A stretch of DNA of 64,000 bases from Rhizobium phaseoli. GTDB lineage: Bacteria; Pseudomonadota; Alphaproteobacteria; Rhizobiales; Rhizobiaceae. How positions within the stretch are numbered: the stretch's first letter is position 1; every line of letters begins with the position of its first letter. Shown one piece after another: positions 8,643-16,910 of the stretch. Under the pieces are notes generated by a model. It saw nothing but the letters and a program-made list of their open reading frames with translations, had not been told where the DNA came from and ran no database searches. The stretch is from the NCBI RefSeq assembly GCF_003985125.1, contig NZ_ML133569.1:310001-374000 (forward strand), given 5' to 3'. A program made the position numbers and the translations under genes.

Positions 8643-8723
8643 TTAAACCTCCGCATGAGCCGGCGCGATCTTATGACCGCAATTCGGGCAAATGGGCGGC
8701 AATGCCGAACCGGCTGGCTTCAT
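8643..8723 (-). CDS. Possible 26-residue CxxC leader peptide or broken N-terminus of the cyclase
   Basis: ATG at 8723, ending at TAA 8645-8643, encodes a 26-residue peptide containing CPNCGHKIAP, a half zinc-ribbon. It is in the same frame as the downstream cyclase and separated from it only by TAA and one codon; the Shine-Dalgarno of the cyclase (GGAGG) lies in its last codons. It could be a coupled leader peptide, an N-terminal extension cut by a nonsense codon, or chance. No clear ribosome binding site precedes it. Confidence 0.35.
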   Translation of the reverse strand: MKPAGSALPPICPNCGHKIAPAHAEV

Positions 8724-8812
8724 ATCAATTGATAGTCGCGCCAAGCCGATATTTCCAGCCGCGATCAACGGGAAGTTTTGATCCCGCGGCGCTACGACAC
8801 GGGCGAGTATCC

Positions 8813-9583
8813 TCACATCCTGACCGTCATGCCGCCGTCGACGGTCAATACATGGCCGTTGACGAAGGAGGCAGCACGGCTTGCCAGAAACAGCGCCGCG
8901 CCGGCGATCTCATCAGGGCGTCCCCAGCGTTGGACCGGGATGCGCTGGCGCACGAAGGGCATCAACTCCTCGTTCCCGGCCATTGCCGCATTCGTCTCCG
9001 TAGCGAACCAGCCGGGTGCAATCGCGTTGCTGGTGATGCCGTACGGGCCGAATTCGACCGCCATGCCGCGCACCAGGCCGGTCAGACCCTGCTTGGCTGC
9101 CGGATAGACGCAGTCACCGGGCAGTGCGACCTAGCCGCTGATCGACGTCACCGCGATCAGGCGGCCGTAATTGCGCCGCTTCATCAGCACGGCGGCGTCG
9201 CGCGAAAGCGTCATCGCCGCGGCCAGATCGGTGCGCAGCAATTCGATGATGGCATCATCGTCGAATTCCGCCAGCGGCCGCCTGTCGCGGGCGCCTACAT
9301 TGTTGATCAGAATATCGAGACGGCCGTGGATCTTTTCGATATCGGTCATAACAGCACGTTGAGCCTCGCGGTCGGCAATATCGAACACGGCAGCCTCCGC
9401 CGTACCGCCCGCCGCACGGAGGGTCGTTACGGCCTCTTCCAGCGTCGCTGCCGTTCGTCCGGTAATGATGACATGCGCACCGGCCTCGGCAAGGACCCGC
9501 GTCATCTCAAAGCCCAGACCACGGCCGCCGCCGGTCACGAGCGCCACCTGACTCGCCAGTGAAAATCTATCCGATATGCTCAT
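8813..9583 (-). pseudogene. Short-chain dehydrogenase/reductase broken by one in-frame TAG
   Basis: The two halves form one SDR of about 256 codons. The N-terminal part has the NAD(P)-binding TGGGRGLG near residue 17 and NNVGARD near residue 95; the C-terminal part has YPAAKQG (catalytic Tyr and Lys), [12 protein letters not shown] and the terminal VDGGMT. They are in the same frame, separated only by TAG at 9133-9131, directly after AVTSISG. Homologues have a residue such as Gln here, so CAG to TAG is the simplest event. Start ATG 9583 follows GTGGAACC. Resembles gluconate 5-dehydrogenase-like SDRs. A sequencing error would restore a normal gene. Confidence 0.85.
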
Positions 9584-9665
9584 GGTTCCACGCTCTCGAC
9601 CGGCCTCGCCGCGCCAATTAATGGACTCAGTCAACTAATTTGGCAAGAGCGCAACGGGCGGCGGC

Positions 9666-11120
9666 CTAACCTACCAGCCCGGCCAACCAGCGCGGGTCGA
9701 GGTAACGTTCCAGTTCTCCGGCGATCTCGTCGAGTGCCTTATCGACGCTTTCGCGGTAATTCCTTCGCTCGCCGGACAGTCCGAAGCTTTGAAGCAGCCG
9801 AGTGCGGTAGGCGTCGCTGGCAAACAGCCCGTGGAGATAGGTACCCATAATCAGGCCATTGGCCGAGAGCGCCCCGTCGGGCACGCCGTCGACGATTGCC
9901 GAAGGCCGGCCGCAATCCGGGCCGCGCGTCATGCCAAGGTGGATCTGGTAGCCGGCAAGCGGTGCATCATATTCGGTCGAGCGCGCATGGCTGTTGCGCA
10001 CCGTCTTCTCCGGCGCCATCTCGGTCTCGACGTCGAGCAGCGCCAGCCCCGGCGTCTCAAGCGTCCCGCCCTCGAGACCGAGCGGATCATGCACGGTGCG
10101 GCCGAGCATCTGATAGCCGCCGCAAATGCCAATCACCCGGCCGCCGCGGCGGACATGCATCTCGAGATCGCGGTCCCAGCCCTGAGCCCTGAAGTCGGCA
10201 AGATCCGATATCGTCGATTTCGAGCCGGGAAGAACGATCAGGCTCGCATCGGCAGGCAGCCGCTCGCCTGATCGCACGAAGACCAGCTCGACATCCGGCT
10301 CCGCCCTCAACGGGTCGAGATCGTCAAAATTGGCGATGCGCGGTAATAGCGGCACGGCGATCTTCAGCGCGCCCCCGCCACCCTTTGCCAGACGTTCGAG
10401 CACGACGGAATCCTCGGCCGGCAGACGTGCGGCGCCTGAAAGCCAGGGCACGACGCCGAAGCACGGCCAGCCGGTGAAGCCTTCGATGGCGCGGATGCCG
10501 TTATCGAACAGCGAAACGTCGCCGCGAAACTTGTTGATGATATAGCCCGAGATCATCGCCCGATCGGCGTCTGCCAGAATTGCATGCGTGCCGACCAGCG
10601 AGGCGATGACACCGCCGCGATCGATATCGCCGACGAGCACGACCGGCACGCCTGCCTGCGTCGCAAAGCCCATATTGGCGATATCGCCAGCTCTCAGATT
10701 GATCTCGGCCGGCGATCCCGCCCCCTCGACGATGACGAGATCGGCGCCGTCGGCCACTTTCTCGAAGCTTGCGAGCACTGCGCCGAGCAACTGCGGCTTC
10801 AGCCGCTGGTAATCCCGGCCTTTGGCCTGCCCGAACACCCTGCCCTGCACGATGATCTGGCTGCCGTTTTCCGATTGCGGCTTCAGAAGCACCGGGTTCA
10901 TGTGCACCGAGGACGGCGTGCGGGCGGCAAGCGACTGCAGCCACTGCGCCCGGCCGATTTCGCCGCCATCGTCGGCGACCGCCGCATTGTTCGACATATT
11001 CTGCGGCTTGAACGGCCGCACGGTGAGCCCGCGATTGGCCGCCAGCCGGCAGAGCCCGGCGACCAGCACCGTCTTGCCGACATCCGAGCCGGTTCCCTGC
11101 AGCATGATCGCTCTTGCCAT
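9666..11120 (-). CDS. cobQ: Cobyric acid synthase
   Basis: CobQ amidates the b, d, e and g side chains of adenosylcobyrinic acid diamide with glutamine and ATP, giving cobyric acid. The 484-residue length is normal. The N-terminal ATPase half starts with the P-loop-like GTGSDVGKT (residues 9-17) and VEGAGSPAEINLR (about 128). The glutamine amidotransferase half has the nucleophile in GICGGYQMLG (about residue 336) and the late histidine in GTYLHGLFAS (about 430). The gene lies 4 kb from cobPWN on the same strand, but no canonical cobalamin riboswitch is seen upstream; a different structured leader is present instead. Confidence 0.95.
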   Translation of the reverse strand: MARAIMLQGTGSDVGKTVLVAGLCRLAANRGLTVRPFKPQNMSNNAAVADDGGEIGRAQWLQSLAARTPSSVHMNPVLLKPQSENGSQIIVQGRVFGQAKGRDYQRLKPQLLGAVLASFEKVADGADLVIVEGAGSPAEINLRAGDIANMGFATQAGVPVVLVGDIDRGGVIASLVGTHAILADADRAMISGYIINKFRGDVSLFDNGIRAIEGFTGWPCFGVVPWLSGAARLPAEDSVVLERLAKGGGGALKIAVPLLPRIANFDDLDPLRAEPDVELVFVRSGERLPADASLIVLPGSKSTISDLADFRAQGWDRDLEMHVRRGGRVIGICGGYQMLGRTVHDPLGLEGGTLETPGLALLDVETEMAPEKTVRNSHARSTEYDAPLAGYQIHLGMTRGPDCGRPSAIVDGVPDGALSANGLIMGTYLHGLFASDAYRTRLLQSFGLSGERRNYRESVDKALDEIAGELERYLDPRWLAGLVG

Positions 11121-11189
11121 GGAGGCCGCCTTTCGTTCAGGCGAGGCCTACAATGGCCGCGGATCCTGGGTCAAGGCGTGATCTGCCCG

Positions 11190-11233
11190 GGCAAAACGCG
11201 AAAACCGCGCATGGCCGTGGCTCTGCGCGGTTT
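11190..11233 (-). terminator. Rho-independent terminator-like hairpin before cobQ
   Basis: A perfect 10-bp stem AAACCGCGCA/TGCGCGGTTT with a 12-nt loop is followed on the minus strand by TTCGCGTTTTGC. The plus strand lacks a T-run after the stem, so it should act on minus-strand transcripts. Confidence 0.6.
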
Positions 11234-11360
11234 GCCGAAAACTCAGGCGTCTTCGCCCCTACACGGCGAAGCTCGCTTTCTCCGGTACGCACTACCTGAA
11301 CCGGAGAAGCAGCGGTCGTTGCCGCTACGACCCCACTGATAGCTGCACATTCTTACCGGA
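11195..11360 (-). ncRNA. Candidate structured RNA upstream of cobQ
   Basis: Read on the minus strand, four stem-loops follow one another: GTCGT/ACGAC (11331-11315), TTCTCCGGT/ACCGGAGAA (11308-11278, 9 bp), CTTCGCC/GGCGAAG (11271-11251) and a terminator-like AAACCGCGCA/TGCGCGGTTT (11233-11202, 10 bp) followed by TTCGCGTTTT. No B12 box was found. It may be a free small RNA or a cobQ leader with an attenuator; the cobQ ATG lies about 80 nt beyond the last stem. Confidence 0.5.
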
Positions 11361-11760
11361 GAGTTATTGAAGGCTTACGCAAATGTTAATTTTGACTTTT
11401 TTTGATATTCTCGCCAAGATTTCTGCGGAAGGCCCGCGGGCGCTCGCCGACAGCGCGTATTTTCGCTGAAGGCCGCCATTTTCGGGATTGTGACATAAAT
11501 TCTTCGAATTCAATGATTTAGATATGCAACCATGAGCAGAAGACGGTTGATTTCTACGAGCGAGCGCGTAGGCTTCACCAAAATGCGCCACTGTTGACTA
11601 TAGCCTGCGACGAGCTGTTGGAGCCGCAAGGACGACGGCGCCCGTGAACCGGAAAGCCTGTTGCGGCATCGCCAGGCAGGCATTTCCTTTTCAGGCGCCG
11701 GAGGAACTTACCGGCGGATTTTCAGATCCGAGAGCCCGTCCACCTAAGAAGAATTTGGGG
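11361..11760. other. Intergenic region between the structured RNA and the binding-protein gene
   Basis: About 400 nt with an AT-rich centre (TTTTGACTTTTTTTGATATT near 11391-11410) that could hold promoters in both directions. No open frame here has a ribosome site or recognisable product. Confidence 0.4.
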
Positions 11761-12765
11761 ATGACGATGAAGAGGCTTTTGGTTCCGGCCGTCTTTGCCG
11801 CGGCTCTTTTTACCACCGTTGTGGCCGTCGAGGCCGCCGAATGCGGCAGGGTTTCGATCGCCGAGATGAAATGGGCCTCGGCCGGCATTGCGGCGAATTT
11901 CGACAAGATCATTCTGGAAAAGGGCTATGGCTGCTCCGTCACCATCGTCGACGGCGACACCCTTCCAACCTTCGCCTCGATGAACGAGAAAGGCACACCC
12001 GACATCGCCTCGGAATACTGGATCAACTCCGTCAGGGCCTTGCTCGATCAGGCGGTCAACTCCGGCCGCCTGGTGCAGGGCGCCGAAATCCTTGCCGATG
12101 GCGCCGTTGAAGGCTGGTGGATCCCGAAGTTCATTGCCGACGCCAATCCGGATATCCGCTCGGTCGAAGACGCATTGAGACGTCCCGACCTCTTCCCTGC
12201 CGAAGATGATGCATCGAAGGGCGCAGTTTACAACTGTCCCGCCGACTGGAGCTGCCAGATATCGACCACCAACCTCTTCAAGGCCCTTGCCGCCGACAAG
12301 AAGGGCTTCGAACTTGTCGAGACCGGCAGCCCCGAACGGCTCGACGCCTCGATCGCCCGAGCCTTCGACAACAAGATCGGCTGGCTCGGCTATTACTGGG
12401 CGCCGACCGCCATTCTCGGCAAATATGACATGACGCGGCTGAGCTTCGGCGTCGGACACAGCAAGAGCGAATGGGACCGCTGCACGGCGGTCGCCGGCTG
12501 TGCCAGGCCCCAACTCAACTCCTATCCGGTCTCGCGCGCCTTCACGCTGATGACCAGGTCCTTCGCCAGCCGTGCCGAGCCCGTCACCGCCTATCTCAAG
12601 AGCCGCAAATGGGACAATGAGACGATCAATCAGGTGCTTGCCTGGCAGGATGAACACCGCGAAAGCAATGAGGATGCCGCGATCTATTTCCTGCGCAACT
12701 ACGAAAGCCTGTGGATGAAATGGGTGCCGCTCGATGTAGCCGAGAAAGTCAAAGCGAGCCTATAA
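11761..12765 (+). CDS. Periplasmic glycine betaine/proline-type substrate-binding protein
   Basis: A 334-residue exported protein of the OpuAC/ProX class, which delivers quaternary amines such as glycine betaine or choline to an ABC importer. A signal peptide (MKRLLVPAVFAAALF..., cleavage after about VEAA) starts at residue 3. Mature features typical of the family include EYWINSVRALLDQAV near residue 80, GWWIPKFIAD near 120 and GWLGYYWAPTAILGKYD near 205, with Trp/Tyr residues that in this family make a cation-binding cage. The ATG at 11761 is chosen because the signal peptide begins there; an upstream GTG would add 39 unlikely residues. No permease or ATPase gene is adjacent, so it either serves a transporter encoded elsewhere or is an orphan receptor. 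Confidence 0.87.
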   Translation: MTMKRLLVPAVFAAALFTTVVAVEAAECGRVSIAEMKWASAGIAANFDKIILEKGYGCSVTIVDGDTLPTFASMNEKGTPDIASEYWINSVRALLDQAVNSGRLVQGAEILADGAVEGWWIPKFIADANPDIRSVEDALRRPDLFPAEDDASKGAVYNCPADWSCQISTTNLFKALAADKKGFELVETGSPERLDASIARAFDNKIGWLGYYWAPTAILGKYDMTRLSFGVGHSKSEWDRCTAVAGCARPQLNSYPVSRAFTLMTRSFASRAEPVTAYLKSRKWDNETINQVLAWQDEHRESNEDAAIYFLRNYESLWMKWVPLDVAEKVKASL

Positions 12766-12797
12766 CGGCAGATAGCACCAACGACTGGACGATTCGA

Positions 12798-13145
12798 ATG
12801 ACAGCCAACGTTCCCTTCCCCGACCGCGATACCGTCGCGGAAAAGCTCGCCGGGCTGTCGGAAGCCGATAAATCCTATCTGGCTCTACTCATGGAAAACG
12901 CCGCGCAGGACGATAACCTGCTTGACGGTCTGCGACGCCATCTCGACCTTGCCGCAGAATCGCGCTTGCTGAATTCACTGAAGCTTGAAAATCTTGGATT
13001 GTGGCTCGGTGCGCAGGCGCCGGATCGGCTGCAGATACGGCTGATGGAAACAGCCCGCTCAAGCCAGCATCCTGCCTACCAAGCCTTCCGGATCGGTCTC
13101 GGCCGATCCGGCGGCCTCGAAAAGGCATATCCCCCGGTCACCTGA
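12798..13145 (+). CDS. Hypothetical protein, 115 residues
   Basis: A small, soluble, mostly helical, acidic protein starting at ATG 12798, 32 nt after the binding-protein gene and possibly co-transcribed with it. The middle (LSEADKSYLALLMENAAQDD) suggests amphipathic helices. No known domain was recognised and no membrane segment or signal peptide is visible. A GGCCGTCC-atta-GGACGG hairpin near 13160-13180 may end the transcript. Confidence 0.6.
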   Translation: MTANVPFPDRDTVAEKLAGLSEADKSYLALLMENAAQDDNLLDGLRRHLDLAAESRLLNSLKLENLGLWLGAQAPDRLQIRLMETARSSQHPAYQAFRIGLGRSGGLEKAYPPVT

Positions 13146-13256
13146 AAGGTGATCTCCCGGCCGTCCATTAGGACGGTCCGGCCCGGTCCGGCCACTCGCC
13201 AGAGTGGTCCGGTTTTAGGCCTCAGCCAGCCTTATCAGCCCGGCAATACCGACCGA

Positions 13257-13412
13257 TCACTTCTTCGCAGCGCGATCGACCGAACGGCCGGCATCCTGCG
13301 TGGCGTTGACGGCGTTCGCCGTATCTTTTCCCATGCCGCGGATCGTGTTGCCGCAGGAGGAAAGCGCGAGAAGAACCATGAAGGCTGCAGCAATTTTGGC
13401 CGTCGTCGTCAT
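13257..13412 (-). CDS. Entericidin-like small lipoprotein
   Basis: A 51-residue protein beginning MTTTAKIAAAFMVLLALSSC: a lipoprotein signal peptide with lipobox LSSC, so Cys20 should be lipidated. The mature part, GNTIRGMGKDTANAVNAT, matches the entericidin A/B pattern; these small lipoproteins in the cell envelope are linked to stress and stationary phase. The start ATG 13412 has AAGGA 7-8 nt upstream. The gene is convergent with the 115-residue ORF. Confidence 0.85.
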   Translation of the reverse strand: MTTTAKIAAAFMVLLALSSCGNTIRGMGKDTANAVNATQDAGRSVDRAAKK

Positions 13413-13512
13413 TTTGAATATCCTTGTTTGAAATCAACCCCGAACGGCACTTTATGCCGTTCGCGCCGATAACGCACAAGGGAACAAAAGGTTCAACGGC
13501 TAAAGGACATCC

Positions 13513-14412
13513 TCAGGCGGCGACAGCCTTCGCTCTTTCGGCAAAAGCGCCGCGAATGCTATCGGCCACCGTCTCGATCGGGCCGGACACCTGCGCGGCG
13601 GTCAGCAGCCGGATATCGAAGGAGCCGAGTTCCGGCAGCCCTTCCTGCAGCCCGAGGATCGCCATGTCCTCGCTGACATAGGAAAGCGGCAGCGGCGCGA
13701 TGGCGAGATCGGAAAGCACGGCAGCACGCTGCGCCATGGTATGGCCGCTGAGATAGGCGACGCGATAAGGCCGCTTGTTGCGCTCGAGCTGCGCAAGCGC
13801 CTCCTGCCGCCAGATGCAGCCGTCCTCCCAGATCGAGATCGGCAGTGGATCGCGCCGATGCGCCGAACCGCAGCGGGCGCCAGCCCAGACCAGCCGCTCG
13901 CGGAACACCACCTCGCCGCCGGTCGGGAATGGCCGCGTGGCGCAGTTGATCAGCGCCAGGTCGAGCCGCTGCTCCTCCATGCGCTTCTTCAGACCGACGC
14001 TCATGTCGATCGTCACGTCGACCATGATGCCGGGGTAGCTTTCGGCAAAGCTCTTCAGGATCCTCGGCAGCAGCCGCTCGCCGATATCCTCCGGGGCGCC
14101 AAGCCTGACGACACCGGTCAGCTCCGGCATGATAAAGCGGGACACCGCCTCGTTCGACAGCGCCAGGATGTTGCGGGCGTAGGAGAGCAGCATCTCGCCA
14201 TGACGCGTCAGCGTCACTGACCGGGCGTCGCGCAAAAACAGCGTCGCGCCGAGCTGTTCCTCGAGCTTCTTGATTTGCATGGAGACTGCCGACGGCGTGC
14301 GGAAGACAGCCTCCGCGGCGGTGGAAAAATTGCCCGTTTCGGCGATGGCAACGAAAGTGCGCAGCACATCGTTGTCAAGCAAAGGAATGGGACGGCGAAA
14401 GGGAAGGCTCAT
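13513..14412 (-). CDS. LysR-family transcriptional regulator
   Basis: A 299-residue LysR regulator. The winged HTH covers residues 12-70 (FVAIAETGNFSTAAEAVFRT, then PSAVSMQIKKLEEQLGATLF), and the effector-binding domain follows from about residue 95. The start at ATG 14412 matches the usual short lead before the HTH; an in-frame upstream start would add 42 residues from the intergenic region. It is divergent from a small DUF1127-type gene, and the A+T-rich gap of 113 nt between them probably holds both promoters and the LysR site. The inducer is unknown. Confidence 0.9.
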   Translation of the reverse strand: MSLPFRRPIPLLDNDVLRTFVAIAETGNFSTAAEAVFRTPSAVSMQIKKLEEQLGATLFLRDARSVTLTRHGEMLLSYARNILALSNEAVSRFIMPELTGVVRLGAPEDIGERLLPRILKSFAESYPGIMVDVTIDMSVGLKKRMEEQRLDLALINCATRPFPTGGEVVFRERLVWAGARCGSAHRRDPLPISIWEDGCIWRQEALAQLERNKRPYRVAYLSGHTMAQRAAVLSDLAIAPLPLSYVSEDMAILGLQEGLPELGSFDIRLLTAAQVSGPIETVADSIRGAFAERAKAVAA

Positions 14413-14525
14413 CGTCGCATCTTTCAATTTTTCTGATTTATAACCCCATATCATTTGGTTTGATTGAATGTCAATCGCACCGCATATTCGGACTGTCGGA
14501 AACTTATCAGCAAAGGAGGCCCGAC

Positions 14526-14744
14526 ATGGCGCAAACAAGCCCCTGGAATATCGTACAGGCCCTTTCCGTATTCAAGTCACGCAGGCGCCGCGATGCCAAT
14601 CATGAGCAGGCGCTGCGGGAGCTGAAGCGTTTTCCCTCGCACCTGCTGGCCGATTGTCAGCGTGAAATCGAGCTGCCCCGCCTGAGCACGGCCGGTCGAC
14701 CGAAGCAGGTCCTGAGAGTAGTGGAGCCACCGAGCCGCGCTTGA
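14526..14744 (+). CDS. Small DUF1127-like protein
   Basis: A 72-residue basic protein starting at ATG 14526 with an excellent AAAGGAGG site 6 nt upstream. The block ALRELKRFPSHLLADCQRE resembles the DUF1127 motif (an Arg-rich helix ending near LxDxGxxR), although the glycine is not kept. Small DUF1127 proteins of rhizobia and agrobacteria have been linked to RNA and phosphate-related regulation. It is divergent from the LysR gene, which may control it. Confidence 0.65.
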   Translation: MAQTSPWNIVQALSVFKSRRRRDANHEQALRELKRFPSHLLADCQREIELPRLSTAGRPKQVLRVVEPPSRA

Positions 14745-14799
14745 CGCGCGGCTCGAGGCATTTCTTCGTATCGTCTGCTCCGATGACGAAACCGGCAGA

Positions 14800-15129
14800 T
14801 TGGGAAACAGCAATCCATCAAAAAGCTTCCGTGCCGTTCTGATCGTCCCCGCACCCTTGACCGAACCGTCTGCTGCGAGATCGATCGGAGACGTCGAGCA
14901 GTGCTTCCCGTTCACCGATACGCTTGTCGTCGTTGCCGGCAGCAATCATCCGCTGCCGGGGCAATCCGCGCTCTCAATCAAGCAGCTCACAGCCTATCCC
15001 TGGATGGTCGACCAGCGCGGCACGCCGATCGGCCTCACGCTGCGTCTCAACTGGATGCCCAGCCGCGCGCAGGAACAATTCCTGAGGTTCGCGTCATCGG
15101 ATGAAGACCCTGCCGCCGAGATGTCGTAA
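14800..15129 (+). pseudogene. Remnant of a LysR effector-binding domain
   Basis: The frame gives FTDTLVVVAGSNHPLPGQ followed by LTAYPWMVDQRGTPIG, a pattern found in the second half of LysR-type effector domains. No HTH region precedes it in any frame, and the downstream end runs out after about 60 matching residues. It is therefore read as a decayed fragment rather than a gene. Confidence 0.5.
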
Positions 15130-15157
15130 ACCGGCTGATCGGTCCGTCGAACAGCCA

Positions 15158-15766
15158 TCACATTCCGCCGACGAGCTTGAAGGCGATGATCCACATGGTC
15201 GCAGCGACCAGCGTTTCCAGCATCCGCCAGGACGAGGGCTTCAAGAAGATCGGCCGCAGCCATGTCGCGCCATATCCGAGGGAGAAGAAGAACAGGAAGG
15301 AGCCGGTCACGGCGCCTGCGGCAAAAGAAGCCTGCTGCCCGAAATAACGCGTCGAGATCGTGCCGAGCAGCACAACCGTGTCGAGATACACATGCGGATT
15401 GAGCCAAGTGAGCGCAAGGCAGGTCGCAAGCGTCTGCCTGAAGCTTGCCGTTTTGGCCTCGGCCGCCGCCAGGGCGGCGTTCGACCGCACGGCAGAATAG
15501 AGGCTTTTTGCGCCATACCAGGCGAGAAACGCCGCTCCTCCGTAACGCATGACAGGGTCGAGCCAGGGCATGAGGCTGGCGATCTGCTGCAGGCTGGTCA
15601 CCCCGAGCACGATCAGCGCGGCGTCGGACAGCGCGCATGCGAGGCAGACGGCAAAGACATGCTCGTTGCGCAAGCCCTGGCGGAGGATGAAGGCGTTCTG
15701 AGCGCCGATCGCGACAATGAGGCTGAGGCCCATCATCAGGCCCGTGAAATAGATTGATAAATTCAT
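15158..15766 (-). CDS. argO: LysE/ArgO-type basic amino-acid exporter
   Basis: A 202-residue inner-membrane protein of the LysE superfamily with six predicted hydrophobic segments. The signature GLSLIVAIGAQNAFILRQGL (residues 13-32) is typical of the LysE/ArgO branch that exports arginine, lysine or toxic analogues such as canavanine. It is divergently transcribed from an ArgP/LysG-type regulator, the standard arrangement for this exporter, with a dyad operator between them. Confidence 0.9.
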   Translation of the reverse strand: MNLSIYFTGLMMGLSLIVAIGAQNAFILRQGLRNEHVFAVCLACALSDAALIVLGVTSLQQIASLMPWLDPVMRYGGAAFLAWYGAKSLYSAVRSNAALAAAEAKTASFRQTLATCLALTWLNPHVYLDTVVLLGTISTRYFGQQASFAAGAVTGSFLFFFSLGYGATWLRPIFLKPSSWRMLETLVAATMWIIAFKLVGGM

Positions 15767-15821
15767 CGCTTCTGCAAACGCCTTTCGCTTCGACGAGACT
15801 TCGCTATCGCGGCGAAGAGAA

Positions 15822-15843
15822 TTAGGCTAATTAATCTGCCTAA
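15822..15843. promoter_or_regulatory. Dyad operator in the argO-argP gap
   Basis: TTAGGC-(10 nt)-GCCTAA is a perfect 6-bp inverted repeat around TAATTAATCT, located between the divergent argO and argP genes, 24 nt upstream of the argP ATG. The position and the T-N11-A-like form fit a LysR-type binding site. Confidence 0.6.
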
Positions 15844-15866
15844 CCTCAATTAAGCAGCGCTAATCC

Positions 15867-16796
15867 ATGCTTGACTACCCCGCCCTCCGTGCCGTCGCCA
15901 CCGTCGTCCAGACAGGCAGCTTCGAACGCGCCGCGACCGTGCTGAATGTCACCCCTTCGGCCGTTTCGCAGCGCGTCAAGCAGCTTGAGGAGCGTCTCGG
16001 CGTCGTGCTCGTCGTTAGAGGCACGCCGTGCACGGCAACCGAAAAGGGAGAATGGTTGTGCCGTCATATGGAAAATGTCGGCATGCTCGAAGCCGAGCTC
16101 TTCGGCCATCTGCCCGCGCCCGTTGATCCCGGCGAACCGCGCCCAAGGGTGACGCTCCAGATCGCCACCAATGCCGACAGTCTCGGCACCTGGTTCGTGG
16201 AAGCCATGTCGAACTTCGCCAAAAGCTCTTCCTATCTGTTGAATATCGCCGTCGACGATCAGGATCACACCGCCGAATGGCTGCAGCGCGGGCGGGTGAT
16301 CGCGGCCGTCACCAGCCTGGAAAAGCCGATAAGGGGATGCCGGCGTTTCGCGCTCGGCGTTCTGCGCTATCATGCGACGGCAACGCCCGATTTCGTCGCC
16401 CGCAACTTTCCGCAGGGTGTGACCGCCGCGACGATCCGCAACGCCCCGGCTCTGACCTTCAGCCAGAAAGACAGGCTGCAGAGCACGTGGGTCCGCCAAA
16501 CCTTCGGACGCGATCTCGATTATCCCACCCATTGGCTCCCCTCGCCGCAAAGTTTCGTCGAGGCGAGCCTGTCAGGCATGGGTTGGGGAATGAATCCGAC
16601 TCAGCTGACCCGTGAGCATCTTGCATCGGGGCGGCTGGTGGAGCTGGTGCCGGACACCCCCCTTGATGTTCCCCTATTCTGGCAGATAAACCGATTTGCC
16701 GCCGATCGGCTGGCGGAGCTGACGCGCGAAGTCATCAACGTAGCTGGGCGCAATCTCGAAAAAGACAGATCGAAAACCGATTCCCCGGGCCTTTGA
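15867..16796 (+). CDS. argP: LysR-family regulator of ArgP/LysG type
   Basis: A 309-residue LysR protein whose HTH (residues 3-60: YPALRAVATVVQTGSFERAA, then SAVSQRVKQLEERLG) matches the ArgP/IciA/LysG group rather than generic LysR proteins. ArgP proteins sense intracellular arginine and lysine and switch on the neighbouring exporter. The effector domain spans about 90-295. It is divergent from the argO-like exporter with a dyad site between, so control of argO is a well-supported inference. Confidence 0.88.
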   Translation: MLDYPALRAVATVVQTGSFERAATVLNVTPSAVSQRVKQLEERLGVVLVVRGTPCTATEKGEWLCRHMENVGMLEAELFGHLPAPVDPGEPRPRVTLQIATNADSLGTWFVEAMSNFAKSSSYLLNIAVDDQDHTAEWLQRGRVIAAVTSLEKPIRGCRRFALGVLRYHATATPDFVARNFPQGVTAATIRNAPALTFSQKDRLQSTWVRQTFGRDLDYPTHWLPSPQSFVEASLSGMGWGMNPTQLTREHLASGRLVELVPDTPLDVPLFWQINRFAADRLAELTREVINVAGRNLEKDRSKTDSPGL

Positions 16797-16910
16797 TCGC
16801 GCCTGATATCTGGAGCGATCAGACATAAGCCGTTTAGATGCAGAACTCGAAATTGCGCTGACCATGAAAACGGTGGGTTCCGCTTCCCATGGCCGCTTCC
16901 AGCATCGTCC

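Noticed and set aside
11121..11365. A second cobalamin riboswitch in front of cobQ
   Set aside because: The B12 box GCCACTG and the CCCGCAACTGT core are absent on both strands, so the structured leader was kept as a separate candidate.
11364..11591. 75-codon minus-strand frame upstream of the structured RNA
   Set aside because: Composition and lack of a ribosome site suggest chance; it lies in the likely promoter region.
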